Assembly (NCBI GenBank): GCA_947044405.1
Contig: CAMRHE010000018.1
Span: 6,085,501-6,149,500 of the forward strand
Source of the DNA: Leptodactylus fallax
Lineage: Eukaryota > Chordata > Amphibia > Anura > Leptodactylidae
DNA length: 64,000 nt
Direction: 5' to 3'
Position 1 is the stretch's first letter; each line of letters starts with the position of its first letter. A program made the position numbers and the translations under genes. Below the pieces are notes generated by a model. It searched no databases and had not been told where the DNA came from. It saw nothing but the letters and a program-made list of their open reading frames with translations. Positions 43,486 through 55,024 of the stretch are shown here, one piece after another.

Positions 43486-44880
43486 GTGAAGAAAGACATA
43501 AAGCCTGTAATGGTCTATGTGTACTGCCCATACTGCATTGTAAGGTTTTATTTATGAAGATTACTTAATAAGTATATTTCTGTGATGTTTTTATTAGATG
43601 TCACATCCCTTTTAATAGATTAGATATGCATAACACCTTTACTTGAGAAATGAGAGGGAGCAGACCTGTTTTGTTGAAACTTGAAATGCAACAACGTATA
43701 TGAATAAATATCAGCATTACGTCATTTATAAACAGGTTATGCCAGTAGCATTTAGTGAACTGTTTTGATTTATTATATACTGTAGAATCTAAAATGTCAC
43801 AGGATAAATATAACCACAAATTACAAAATTAAAGGCCCAAAGCATATAGCAGATTTGCATGGACAGAGCCTGAATGGCAGTGCATAGAAGCTGTAACTCA
43901 CCCTAAAAAGAAGCCAAACAGCTTCCATATTCAGTCATACAGGCTATTTCAAATGCTACATGCACAGAGCTATTCTCTCCAAGAAGAAATGCTTACAGTG
44001 AACTATGAATATATAAATACAGCACCAGTGCAGCATACCACAGTTTGTTACTGTGAGATTCATACAGAATACAAAAAAGTGTACAACCAAGACGACAGCT
44101 CCACAACAAAACACAGCAGCAATACGGGTGAGTGTATAAGGTCTTATTCCAATACACTACTAGAAAATAGGTCAAAATCAATCCTCAATTATTTTACAAC
44201 CAACCAAGATAAGACTAACTACTGTATTGCAGGCTAGTGTTATTAAGGTGGGAAGGTCCATGTTTATTGGTCTTTGTTACCCTAAAAATACCAGCTGCCC
44301 AAGCATCCAACAATCACTTCAGATGATCAGGTTCTGATAGTACTGATCTCTTCCTTGCAGCGCTGGTGGTAATAGGTACCAGGAAAAGTAAGGAGGGTTA
44401 GTGTTAGCCATTACTAAGCCTAAAAAATGGAACAGTCTGTCACGCAGCTTCATTACTAAGACAGCAATAAAACACACCTTATTGAAATAAAGACTCCCCC
44501 ACACAGAAATCCTACAGTTATAAATTTACAGAAGTACAAAGACTCCCCCACAATACAAAGAAACCACACAGTTATAAATTAATGCAGGTACATTTCCTTT
44601 TGATGCATAAAAAATTTCACATGATTTAACCTATTTTGTCTTGAAATACTCTGGTAGCATGCATTTTTCCAGTAATGAACTCTGTCTTATCACAATTCAC
44701 AACTAAGTTGCTATGTTAAAGGCACAAAGATGACTGTCCCTATAAACAGCTGATTGACTGGGGAGTTGAGAGTCTGATCTTCATCGATCCTAAAGATAGG
44801 CTGTCAATATGTTAATCCCAGTAAACTCTTTTAATGCTGGTGTAGGGAACTGCCATTTCTACTAGTATATAATGTATCTG
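43486..44880. other. Unrecognised AT-rich sequence
   Basis: No gene, RNA or known repeat was recognised here. Confidence 0.4.
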
Positions 44881-46020
44881 GCTTCTTTGCCCCTGCAGTT
44901 TGGCTTCAGAGACCCCAGGCATTTAGTGCAAGTTTTGTTTTGTAAATACAGTGAGTCAGACACATGTGAGGCAGAGCTGCTGGGGGGAGAGATGTGAGCA
45001 GAGCTGCTGGGACAGACATGTTATGTCTGGGGGAGTCTAAGAGCCACTTGTTCCTCTTTACTTCACAGTATATAGTTAGGTATGTGTTACCCCCTATATA
45101 CTCACAGGACCTAGCTAGTAACCGTAGTTAGGGATCCATATATATATATATAGTTCAGGGCAGTGATAGGTTAGGCTTCCGAAGGCCAACTAGCTAGTTA
45201 GAGGCCCGGTGGCACTAGTAGTTTAGCTGGCAGGTTAAGGACTCAGTGTTAGGGTAGTCAGGCCTGCATCTACTGCCGTCACCGTCGCCCTGTTTGCTGC
45301 CTGTGAAGAATCTCACCATCATCATCATCTCCTGATCGGCTGTCTGTCATCTCCTGGAAGAATCCGAGGATCCACAGGGGCCCCTGCATCTCTTCTGTTG
45401 CCTGGAGGTATTGTGCACTGGACTCTTGCTATATATCTATATATATACCCGGGTATATAACCTAAGACGGTTGAGGACTTGCTGGTTGTTGTAGTATTGC
45501 TGTGTTCTGAGTATATTTTATGTATGTATTATTACCCTGTTGATTCTTATAAAGCTACTGTTATAACCTTATGTGGTATCTGTATGTATTCTTCAGACTG
45601 TGAGATTAGTACAGTGATCCTTGTTAAGGCTACTAACTGTACTTCATGGGTAAGTCCCAGGAAGAGATCCTCCCTGTAATACAGAGGCTCTATCCTGGGT
45701 GGAGGCACTGATATATTTCATATATGTTCCCACTCTTCCCTTCAGCGAAGGCTTCAGGTCCTATTATACACACAGGTCAGCGCCAGAGTCTGTTGCGGGA
45801 GGGATAATACTCATACCCCCCCCCCCAAATAGGGCTACACTGGCTATGATAAAGGGATGTCAGAACATACAGTGCATCACATTTTACTGTGTATCGGATA
45901 GTATAGCCACAGACTGGTTATGGTGCTCATGCTGAACCCCTGTCCACTGCATACAATAGGTATATAAGCACTAGAACTGGACGAAGTGCAATGCAAAAAG
46001 GTAACTTTTTATGATGAATA
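44880..46020. other. Unclassified sequence, possibly LTR-like
   Basis: Short AT steps ('CCATATATATATATATAG'), CAT-repeats near 45317 and a long non-coding stretch give an LTR or 5'-leader impression. I could not identify paired repeats or any retroelement domain. Low certainty. Confidence 0.15.
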
Positions 46021-46029
46021 ATAAGCTGT

Positions 46030-46262
46030 TCTTATACATTAAGCGGATACTTGGGTGCTTATGTATTATTATCCTGGGGAAGCGATGGAACTGAAAGAAG
46101 TGTGGAAAGAAGACACATGAGTGTAGGCAGTGTAATGCTCTGGGCAATATTCTGCTGGAAAAACTTGGGTCCTGGTATTGATGGATGTTACTTTGACATG
46201 TACCACCTACCTAAACTTTGTTTGAGACTAAGGACACTCCTTGATTGTAACAGTATTCCCTA
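46030..46262 (+). pseudogene. Tc1/mariner transposase fragment, decayed
   Basis: A short frame shows VGSVMLWAIFCWKNLGPGI, resembling the G.VMLWG/A..... LGP segment between the first and second catalytic aspartates of a Tc1-type transposase. There are no ends and no other domain. Confidence 0.5.
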
Positions 46263-46724
46263 AAGGCAGTGTCAGGCTTGGACTGACTGGCTAGTAGGTG
46301 AGTCCCCCAGTGTGGATTCAAGATAGGACCCCAGCCACCCACCCCCTGCAGAAACTTTGCACAGCTAAGTAAATTCACTATGTTACATACAGATAAACAA
46401 CTAGAACAAACTACTCTATTTATTATTGTATACAGTAGACACATTGGTTGGCTGACATATCTAGGTGCAGAGTCAACATGTCTGGTATCTTACCTTTGCA
46501 TGGCCCACCTTGCTAATTATTTTGCAGCATCTTGTTGTGACATATCAGTTCACTTTCTTATGAATGCCCGATATTGATCTTTTCCCATATAAACATGGCA
46601 GGGATAAGTTGGCAGACTGTATCCATGTAAATAAGGATGCTAACTGTATGGGGACTGAACTATTGTACTTGTGACCATCCATCCCCGTACAATTTGCATA
46701 AACTATGTAAAAAGCCTTTTAAGT

Positions 46725-47037
46725 CCAGGGCCCCATGTTGCGAAAATGCTGCATTTAACAGTACCTGCAAAGTGGCTAATCCCATCCACACATTGCAGAA
46801 AAAAATCTGCAGTGGAGAGATTTCATTTTTAAAAACGCTTGCGTTTTTAAAAATCACAGCATGTCAGTTATACCTGCGGAAACACTGGCCTTTTCCATAT
46901 AGTTGGCAGGGGCAGAAAGTTCACAGAGGGAAACTCTGCGAGATCACAATAAAAAACGCTGCGAAAAAAAAAACCCCACAATACGTTTCCACGTTTTATT
47001 CGGCAGCGGTTTAATTTTTATGCTACGTAGGCCTTAG
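46725..47037. repeat. Palindromic MITE-like repeat ('GGCCTTAG' family)
   Basis: It contains 'AACAGTACCTGCAAAGTGG', 'ATCCACACATTGCAGAAAAA' and the terminal 'CGTAGGCCTTAGTCTAAA'. It matches 9285-9505. Confidence 0.6.
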
Positions 47038-47039
47038 TC

Positions 47040-47456
47040 TAAAGGGAACCTGTCAGAGCGACTTGGGACACCAAACTACCCACAGGTGCCTGTTGTATCG
47101 TACGTGCCCGCAATAAAAATTAAAAAGCTTTATCCTTCACTGCAGCGAAGCAGTTCTTCACTAGAGCCAGAAGATTACACCTCGACTTCAATGTGTATGC
47201 TTGGTACCTCCGACACTTGCGCAGTGAAGCTGGAGTGTCCATCCTTCAGCTTCACTGAAGAACTGCGCAGGCGTCAGGAGCACCAGAGATTCCACCACAG
47301 ACTCATCTCCAGGTACGTATAAAGGTTTTTGCTTTTTTGTTTAAAATGCTGGCACAGATGACTTTTACACAGGGCGATTTGGAACGCTAAACCCCCAGTC
47401 CATAATCAACTTTGGGTGGTTTAGTGTCCCACAACGACCTTATAGATTCTCTTTAA
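47040..47456. repeat. Imperfect palindromic MITE
   Basis: The left end 'AAAGGGAACCTGTCAGAGCG' and right end 'GATTCTCTTT' are loosely inverted. Internal inverted blocks ('GGGACACCAAACTACCCA' against 'TGGGTGGTTTAGTGTCCC', and 'GCAGTTCTTCA' against 'TGAAGAACTGC') show a fold-back structure. Confidence 0.6.
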
Positions 47457-47461
47457 TGTTA

Positions 47462-47712
47462 AGGCTCCACGTAGTGGGCCGCAGCAAAAAACGCTGTGGG
47501 AAAAACTGTGGCGGAAATGCACTGCGGTTTTTCCCGCAGCACTTTTCACAGAAAGTCGCAGAGGTTTCCTCTGCGGACTTTCTGCTTCCATTATACCTAT
47601 AGGGAAACTGTCAGCGTTTCCATAGGTATAATTGACATGCTGCGCGTATTTTTCCACAAGGTGGGGATGGGATTTGCTAGACTACTGCGTTTATGCTACA
47701 TGGGGCCTTGAC
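47462..47712. repeat. Palindromic MITE-like repeat ('GGCCTTGACCTAA' family)
   Basis: The left end 'AAGGCTCCACGTAGTGGGCC' and right end 'GCTACATGGGGCCTTGACC' are inverted. The centre contains complementary 'ACCTATAGGGAAAC' and 'GTTTCCATAGGT'. Confidence 0.65.
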
Positions 47713-48002
47713 CTAAGTTTGTGTTATTTGTTTTTAACCCCTTAAGAAAAGGACACAGCCTAAAAGTAGCTTTAAGGGCCAGGTCTCATTTTTCAGATCT
47801 GTCGTGTCAATTTATGTGTTATTAACTTTGAGATGCTTTAACTTATCAAAGTGATTCTGTTTTTTGTGACACATTGTACTTTGTGTCAGTGGTAAATTTT
47901 GGTCCATGTTTTGTCTTTAATTATGAAAAAGATAGGAAATTTGGTGAAAATTTGGAAAAAAAATGCAGATTTCAAACTTTGAAATTACATGCCATTCATA
48001 TA

Positions 48003-48893
<891 letters not shown>

Positions 48894-49054
48894 TATATAA
48901 TCATACTACCCAAATTTTCAAGAATATTTTCAAAACTCATTTTTCAAGGGAACAGTTCAATTCTGAAGGGTCCTTGAAAGGCCTATCTAATAGAAACCCC
49001 CATAAATCAACCCACTGTGAAAACTGCACTCCTGAAATAATTCAAAACAGCATT

Positions 49055-49272
49055 AAGGCTAATTTTGCGGAAAAGCAGCTTTTTTTGTTGCAGATTTTGT
49101 TGTGTTTTTTTGAGCCAAAGCCAGAAGTGGATTGAGCAAGAGGGAGAAGTATAAGTACTTCCTATAAATTTCCCATTCCTTTTGAAGCCATTCTTGGCTT
49201 TTGCTCAAAAAAACACAACAAAATCTGCAACAAAAAAAAAGCTGTGTTTCCGCAACGTGGAGCCTTAGCCTT
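49055..49272. repeat. Palindromic MITE-like repeat
   Basis: Left 'GCAGATTTTGTTGTGTTTTT' and right 'AAAACACAACAAAATCTGC' are perfect inverted blocks around 'TTCCCATTCCTTTTGAAGCC'. A related copy is at 62250-62412. Confidence 0.75.
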
Positions 49273-49544
49273 AGGAAGTTTCTTAACCCTTTCAGCATTT
49301 CACAGTAATTAAAACAAAATGTAGATGAAATTTACACATTTCAATTTCTACATATTTCTATTACCAATACATTCATTTAGCTCTAGAATTTACACAATCA
49401 CAAGGGGTTAAAGGAGAAAATACATTTCACAATCTGCTATGCGGTTTCTCTCAATACAATAAAACATCACTTTAGCCTGAAATTTTTCATCTTCACAATA
49501 GGTTAAGGGAGAAATCACACCACAAATGTTGCTACAATGTTGCT

Positions 49545-50330
49545 ATTCTCCTGAAAATGAGAATACCACATATGTGGTGGCAAACTGATGTACGGGTACA
49601 TGGTATTGCTTGAAACAAAAAGATTGCTAATTGGCTTTTGGAGGCCAGATTTTGCTGGAATAGTTTTTAGGCACTATTTCCCATTTGCAGAGAACCCAAG
49701 GTATCAAAACAGTGGAAACCCTCAAAATGTGACCCAATTTTGTAAACTAGACCCCTCAAGGAATCTATCAAGGGGTATAGTGAATACTTTGACCTTTCAT
49801 GTGTTTTGTTGAATTGGGCCATGAAAATGGAAAGCGCATTTTTTCCTATAAAATGTTGCTTTAACCCCAATTTTTGCATTTCCACAAGGAGTTAAAGGAC
49901 AAAAATGCACTCACAATTTGTTAAGCATTTTCTTATGACTACAGAAATGTCCCACACGTGGATGTAAGCTGATGTATGGGCACACAGCAGGGTACCAAAC
50001 TGAAGGAGCGCTATTGGGATTTTGGAGGGCAGATTTTGCAGGAATCTCTTTCAGGTACCATGTTGCACTTGCAGAGCTTCTGAAGTGCCAGAACAGTGGA
50101 ACCCCCCCCCCCCCAAAATGACCCCATTTTGGTAACTAGACCACTCAAGGAATTTATCAAGAGGTATAGTTAACATTTGGACCACAAAGCTGTTTCACAG
50201 AATTTTTTTACCATTGGGATTTGAAAAATTACTTTTTTTTAATCAATAAAACGATCTTTAGCCCCATATTTTTCATCTTCAAAAGGGGTTAAAGGAGAAA
50301 ATTCACTCATAACTTGTTAAGCACTTTTTA
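49545..50330 (+). repeat. Tandem repeat, about 380-bp units
   Basis: Two units share in order 'TGATGTA.GGG.ACA', 'TTTTGGAGG.CAGATTTTGC', 'GAACAGTGGAA', 'CC.CAAAATG.', 'AACTAGAC' and 'CTCAAGGAAT.TATCAAG'. The second repeats about 384 bp after the first. Part of a third unit continues at 52146-52285, beyond the inserted SINE and Tc1. The same array type appears to start near 48900. Confidence 0.7.
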
Positions 50331-50421
50331 CTATTTATTAAGCTTACTTGTATAGCGCCATCATATTCCACAGTGCTTTACAGATATTGTGGTCACTGTT
50401 CCAAATAGGGCTCACAATCTA

Positions 50422-51988
50422 CAGTCATGGCCAAAAGTTTGAGAATGACACAAATATTATATTTTCACATGATCTGCTGCCCTCTGGTTTTTATGTGTGT
50501 TTGTCAGATGTTTTTATCACATACAGAAATATAATTGCATTCATATTATGAGTAACAGAAGCTTATATTGACAGTTAGAATGAGTTAATGCAGCAAGTCA
50601 ATATTTGCAGTGTTGACCCTTCTTCTTCAGGACCTCTGCAATTCTCCCTGGCATGCTCTCAATCAACTTCTGGACCAAATCCTGACTGATAGCAGTCCAT
50701 TCTTGCAGAATCAATGCTTTAATTTTGTCTGAATTTGTTGGTTTTTGTTTGTCCACCCGTCTCTTGATGATTGACCACAAGTTCTCAATGGGATTAAGAT
50801 CTGGGGAGTTTCCAGGCCATGGACCCAAAATCTCTATGTTTTGTTCCCTGAGCCATTTAGTTATCACCTTTGCTTTATGGCAAGGTGCTCCATCATGCTG
50901 GAAAAGGCATTGTTGAGCGCCAAACTGCTCTTGGACGGTTGGGAGAAGTTGCTCTTGGAGGACATTCTGGTACCATTCTTTATTCATGGCTGTGTTTTTA
51001 GGCAAGACTGTGAGAGAGCCGATTCCCTTGGCTGAGAAGCAACCCCACACATGAATGGTTTCAGGATGCTTTACAGTTGGCATGAGACAAGACTGGTGGT
51101 AGCGCTCACCTCTTCTTCTCCGAATAAGCTGTTTTCCAGATGTTCCAAACAATCGAAAAGGGGATTCATCAGAGAAAATGACTTTACCCCAGTCCTCAGC
51201 AGTCCACTCCCTGTACCTTTTGCAGAATATCAGTCTGTCCCTGATGTTTTTTCTGGAGAGAAGTGGCTTCTTTGCTGCCCTCTTTGAGACCAGGCCTTGC
51301 TCCAAGAGTCTCCGCCTCACAGTGCGTGCAGATGCACTCACACCTGCCTGCTGCCATTCCTCAGCAAGCTCTGCACTGCTGGTAGCCCCATCCCGCAGCT
51401 GAAACACTTTTAAGAGACGGTCCTGCTGCTTGCTGGTCTTTCTTGGGCGCCCTGGAGCCTTTTTGGCACCAATGGAACCTCTTTCCTTGAAGTTCTTGAT
51501 GATGCGATAGATTGTTGACTGAGGTGCAATCTTTCTAGCTGCAATACTCTTCCCAGTTAGGCCATTTTTGTGCAGTGCAATGATGACTGCACGTGTTTCT
51601 TTAGAGATAACCATGGTTAACAGAAGAGAAACAATGATGGCAAGCACCAGCCTCCTTTTAAAGTGTCCAGTGGTGTCATTCTTACTTAATCATGACAGAT
51701 TGATCTCCAGCCCTGTCCTCATCAACACCCACACCTGTGTTAATGGAGCAATCACTGAAACGATGTTAGGTGGTCCTTTTAAAGGCAGGGCTGCAATGAT
51801 GTTGAAATGTGTTTTGGGGGATAAAGTTCATTTTCTAGGCAAATATTGACTTTGCAAGTAATTGCTGTTAAGCTGATCACTCTTCATAACATTCTGGAGT
51901 ATATGCAAATTGCCATTAGAAAAACTGAAGCAGTAGACTTTGTAAAAATTAATATTTGTATCATTCTCAAAACTTTTGGCCATGACTG
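50422..51988 (-). mobile_element. Complete Tc1/mariner element, DD35E type, copy 2 (inverted)
   Basis: It has the same length (1567 bp) and ends as 6042-7608, with TA at 50420-50421 and 51989-51990. It inserted into a SINE. One T is missing in the left terminal repeat (AAAGTTTGAG instead of AAAGTTTTGAG). Confidence 0.95.
50598..51614 (-). CDS. Tc1/mariner transposase (DD35E), intact, copy 2
   Basis: It is the same protein as at 6415-7431 on the opposite strand, again with no stop or frameshift; start chosen at the ATG at 51614 (the frame extends to 51647). The catalytic D-D-35-E residues are all present (IFSDES, QHDGAPCH, PIENLW). About six residues differ between the copies, for example W/Q in the TSK.QD segment, R/G in RD.ATSS, M/R in TV.RRLL, R/K in VS.RAAK, P/R in GE.YHQS and I/V in LLPT.QEQ. 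The intact frames suggest that at least one copy could still be a source of enzyme if transcribed. Confidence 0.93.
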   Translation of the reverse strand: MVISKETRAVIIALHKNGLTGKSIAARKIAPQSTIYRIIKNFKERGSIGAKKAPGRPRKTSKQQDRLLKVFQLRDGATSSAELAEEWQQAGVSASARTVRRRLLEQGLVSKRAAKKPLLSRKNIRDRLIFCKRYREWTAEDWGKVIFSDESPFRLFGTSGKQLIRRRRGERYHQSCLMPTVKHPETIHVWGCFSAKGIGSLTVLPKNTAMNKEWYQNVLQEQLLPTVQEQFGAQQCLFQHDGAPCHKAKVITKWLREQNIEILGPWPGNSPDLNPIENLWSIIKRRVDKQKPTNSDKIKALILQEWTAISQDLVQKLIESMPGRIAEVLKKKGQHCKY

Positions 51989-52379
51989 TACATTCCCTAT
52001 CAGTACGTTTTTGGAGTGTGGGAGGAAACCCATGCAAACACAGGGAGAACATACAAACTCCTTACAGATGTTATCCTTGACAGGATTTGAAACCAGGATT
52101 CCAGCACTGCAAGACTACAGTGCTAACCACTGAGCCACCATGCTATGGAAATGTCCCACATGTGGAAGTAGAATGCTCTATGGGCACACAGTGGGACAGA
52201 ACACTTTTTGGAGAGCAGATTTTGTTGTAATAGTTTTCAGGCACCATGTCTCATTTACAGATCCCCCACGGTGTCAGAACAATAAATCTGTTGTAAATTG
52301 ATGCACAGCAGATATGGAAAGATAAATCTGTGTGGAATATACGGTATAAGGAGATGATATACTATGGAAAATAAATTAT

Positions 52380-52774
52380 AATATTACTAATCCATGGATG
52401 CGTGGTACAATCTGAAGCAATCCTTAATGCACAGGCCAGGTTTTTCGGGGCAGGTGACACACTGATAAATAGTGTTTTTCCTGATCCCCCTTTTGGGACA
52501 CACCTTTTTTGGGTTTTCCCTCTCTTTCCAGATTGTGGGACATCACTTGGAAAGTGTTTCCCCATTGTACAATACAGGCACCTTCATTTCCAGAAGTACT
52601 GGGGCCTGACCCTAGGTGCAGCAAATCCCACAATATTTTCCCATTAACTTCTAGGATTGGAGGCATTCTGGGGGCTAAATTCTTGTTTCTTTTCCATCAT
52701 AAATCCTAAACTTGTGGGTGTATCTGAGCTGCTCTCGCACAGTTTGTACATTTTAATGCCATACCTTGCACACT
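52380..52774 (-). pseudogene. piggyBac-type transposase fragment, part 1
   Basis: On the minus strand just left of the gypsy LTR, a frame reads ARYGIKMYKLCESSS, the conserved piggyBac-family segment following the first catalytic aspartate region. The frame is shifted immediately afterwards. It joins with 59799 onward, where the preceding segment (SIDESL, YLP.K) lies. The LTR element inserted in the middle, leaving CACT on both sides. Confidence 0.65.
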
Positions 52775-53753
52775 TGTAAGAGACAGCCAATGTTGTCTTA
52801 AGCTTCATTTGTCTGTATAAACTGTTAATGTTGAATGTATTTCTGTGATTCTGTTCCTTTAAGACAGCAGCCATTGTAATTGTGACATGATGCTGGAGTG
52901 AGACCCCCCCCCCCTTTTATGTCAGCCTGCCTGTTCTGCAGACAGAGTGTGAGCAGAGAAGCAGGAAGTGACGAGACAGAGAGCAGCAGCCATTTTGGCA
53001 AGTGTTGTATTGAACTGGTGTGGAGATTTTTCTGTACAGCTAAGCTGTATCTTGGTCCAGAGACAAACAGAGTGTAAAGAGACAACAGGACTAGTGAGTC
53101 CACGTGAAAGGAACTGTGCTCAGTGGCTGATCAGTGAGACTGACATTATGACTGTGTATATGGATACCACAGATAGAGACTCGCAGTGCTGTTGATGTAC
53201 TGGACGGCACCTGCTAAATCCCGGCTTACATCCCAGCTCAGTGTATGGATTCGGCAGGACTGTCAGTGTGCTGAGTGGAATCTGCTGTTGGATTACATTG
53301 CATTCAGTTGGTTTCCCTGTCTGTTAAAGAGGACTTCATTTCTCCCAAGATCCTGATAACCGTGAGGAGAGGACGCTTCACTATAAAAGAAAGGAACGAC
53401 TTTGGGCCCCACCGCGCGCTTCTACGGACTGTAAGCGGTCCACCTGGACCACTGGGGAAAAGGGGGTGCACCCAAATGTGAAGTCAGGGTCAGTTAGGGA
53501 TAGTTTTGAGTATATTGTTCATTCAGTGTCCATACTGCAGAAGTGGACAGAGTAAAAGTAGAAACCATTGCAGAATTTGCCTAGAAATTGTTCATGCTAT
53601 ATTGTATATTTTGCTTGTCTTTAGCCCTGTCATTTTACCTTTAACTAGCCTTTATTAACTTATAGTAAATATATATTTTTTTTCTTGAACTACCGCGTGT
53701 GCGTTCATTTCTGGTTGCGGAGTCCAAACCACCTGCCTTGCTCTCGGTTCACA
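52775..53753 (+). repeat. 5' LTR of conventional gypsy (979 bp)
   Basis: It starts TGTAAGAGACAG and ends TCGGTTCACA. It has a C-run near 52906 and an AT-rich stretch near 53665-53682. Confidence 0.93.
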
Positions 53754-53786
53754 AATTGGCGTAGTCGGCAGGATCCGCTTACCAGA

Positions 53787-54812
53787 ATGGACGGTGACGC
53801 ACCCGTTAGGGAGAATGGTGCTGGAGGAAGAATGCCAGCAGGGGCTATAATGAGTCAGTTAGCTAAATTTGATGGCAATAATATGTCAGTGAGTATGTGG
53901 GTGGAACAGATACGAATGATACAGCGAATGTACCAGACCGCACCAGAAGTACTAGTAGAGCTAGCAATATTGACATTACAAGGGGATGCTAAGACCACGA
54001 TGATACTGAGGCCATTTGAACAAAGGCAGACATTTGAGCAAGTAGTCCAGATTCTAGAAACCATCTATGGAGAAACTGCATTGCTGGGGTCTCTGCAGGC
54101 TCGGTTCTTCCAGAGGGTACAACAGGAGAATGAAAGCCTTCCCCAATATGCAAATGCCCTACAAGAACTGCTCCGAGATATTCAAAGGAAGGAAAGAGGG
54201 GGCTCGCCAGCCTTCTGTAACCCTGATCGGACTCTCCGTGACCAGTTTGTCCTGGGGATACGTGACGGCAGTTTAACTGTGACTATGCAGGATTTTATAC
54301 GACGAGAGACTGATGCTAAATTCCATGATGTACAGGTAGAGGCCATCTCCCGTGCCAATAGTATGGTCCCGAGGCCGCAGACCGCAGTTGGAGTTACTTT
54401 GTCACAGGGGGCTAGTTCTGGCTCAGAGACAGTAGAAAAAGGGACGGTTAAAGAAATTCTCACAGTAATGCAGAAACTGCAAGAACAAATGGAACACTTG
54501 CACACTCGTTGTGATGAGCAGTCTATGAAAATTGCAGACTTCCAGAAGACTGGAGATGAAAGGGTGAGCCATCCACACCCAGCAAGTCAGAATCACCCAC
54601 CACCCCGCTGGAGGGGTGAGGATAGGACCTACCGAAGGGGTCCAAATCATTTAGTGCAGTGCTCAGGAGAAATCGAAGGGGCTTACCGAAGGGGCCCAAA
54701 CAGATGGCCAGAACGACGGGGGATACGCTGCTGGGAGTGTGGACGGATGGGCCACGTTGCTGCTAGATGTCCAGAGCAGCGACAAACTTATGAGAGACCG
54801 CCGTTAAACTGA
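53787..54812 (+). CDS. gypsy gag polyprotein
   Basis: This is the structural protein that forms the retrotransposon particle and binds RNA; 341 aa. The ATG at 53787 is the first after the LTR and primer site. Residues about 20-215 form the gag core (FDGNNMSVSMWVEQIRMI, then LQARFFQRVQQENESL). A coiled-coil-like segment lies at about 235-265, then a basic arginine/proline-rich stretch, then a zinc knuckle CWECGRMGHVAARC at 315. It stops at 54810-54812. Protease sequence begins downstream in the -1 frame, consistent with programmed frameshifting or a simple overlap. The frame is intact. Confidence 0.9.
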   Translation: MDGDAPVRENGAGGRMPAGAIMSQLAKFDGNNMSVSMWVEQIRMIQRMYQTAPEVLVELAILTLQGDAKTTMILRPFEQRQTFEQVVQILETIYGETALLGSLQARFFQRVQQENESLPQYANALQELLRDIQRKERGGSPAFCNPDRTLRDQFVLGIRDGSLTVTMQDFIRRETDAKFHDVQVEAISRANSMVPRPQTAVGVTLSQGASSGSETVEKGTVKEILTVMQKLQEQMEHLHTRCDEQSMKIADFQKTGDERVSHPHPASQNHPPPRWRGEDRTYRRGPNHLVQCSGEIEGAYRRGPNRWPERRGIRCWECGRMGHVAARCPEQRQTYERPPLN

Positions 54813-55024
54813 AGTCCCCTGCTGCTGAAGGGCGTGTAGTAGGGGAGACTGGCAAGGAGACTATGTGGGGAGAATGCCCTGATGATGACCTGATCGCTGC
54901 AAGTCCTGTCATACAGGTGGAAATGGAGGGTATTCCGGTTACCGGGATGATTGACACGGGTTCCCAAGTAACGACCTTGAGTAGAGACTGTTATGAACGG
55001 TCCGGGTATGTGGCCAAGATCTAG
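54813..55024 (+). pseudogene. gypsy protease region, frame broken before pol
   Basis: In the -1 frame relative to gag, an aspartic-protease active site DTGSQ (from 54953) follows VTGMI. The frame meets a TAG at 55022-55024, while the continuing sequence, ending in the ILGMN motif typical of retroviral-type proteases, is in the pol frame. A one-base indel near 55020 is the simplest explanation. This is the only clear lesion in the coding region. Confidence 0.75.

Larger units (their letters stand above)
50336..52145 (-). repeat. tRNA-derived SINE split by a Tc1 element
   Basis: The SINE tail (50336-50421) and head (51989-52145) belong to one minus-strand copy of the family at 5016-5247: B box complement near 52083-52094, A box complement at 52128-52138. 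Removing the Tc1 and one TA restores the SINE order seen in the uninterrupted copy. Confidence 0.8.

Noticed and set aside
44880..46020. Solo LTR
   Set aside because: Suggestive composition only; no paired ends, target duplication or second copy could be found in the window, so it is listed as unclassified.
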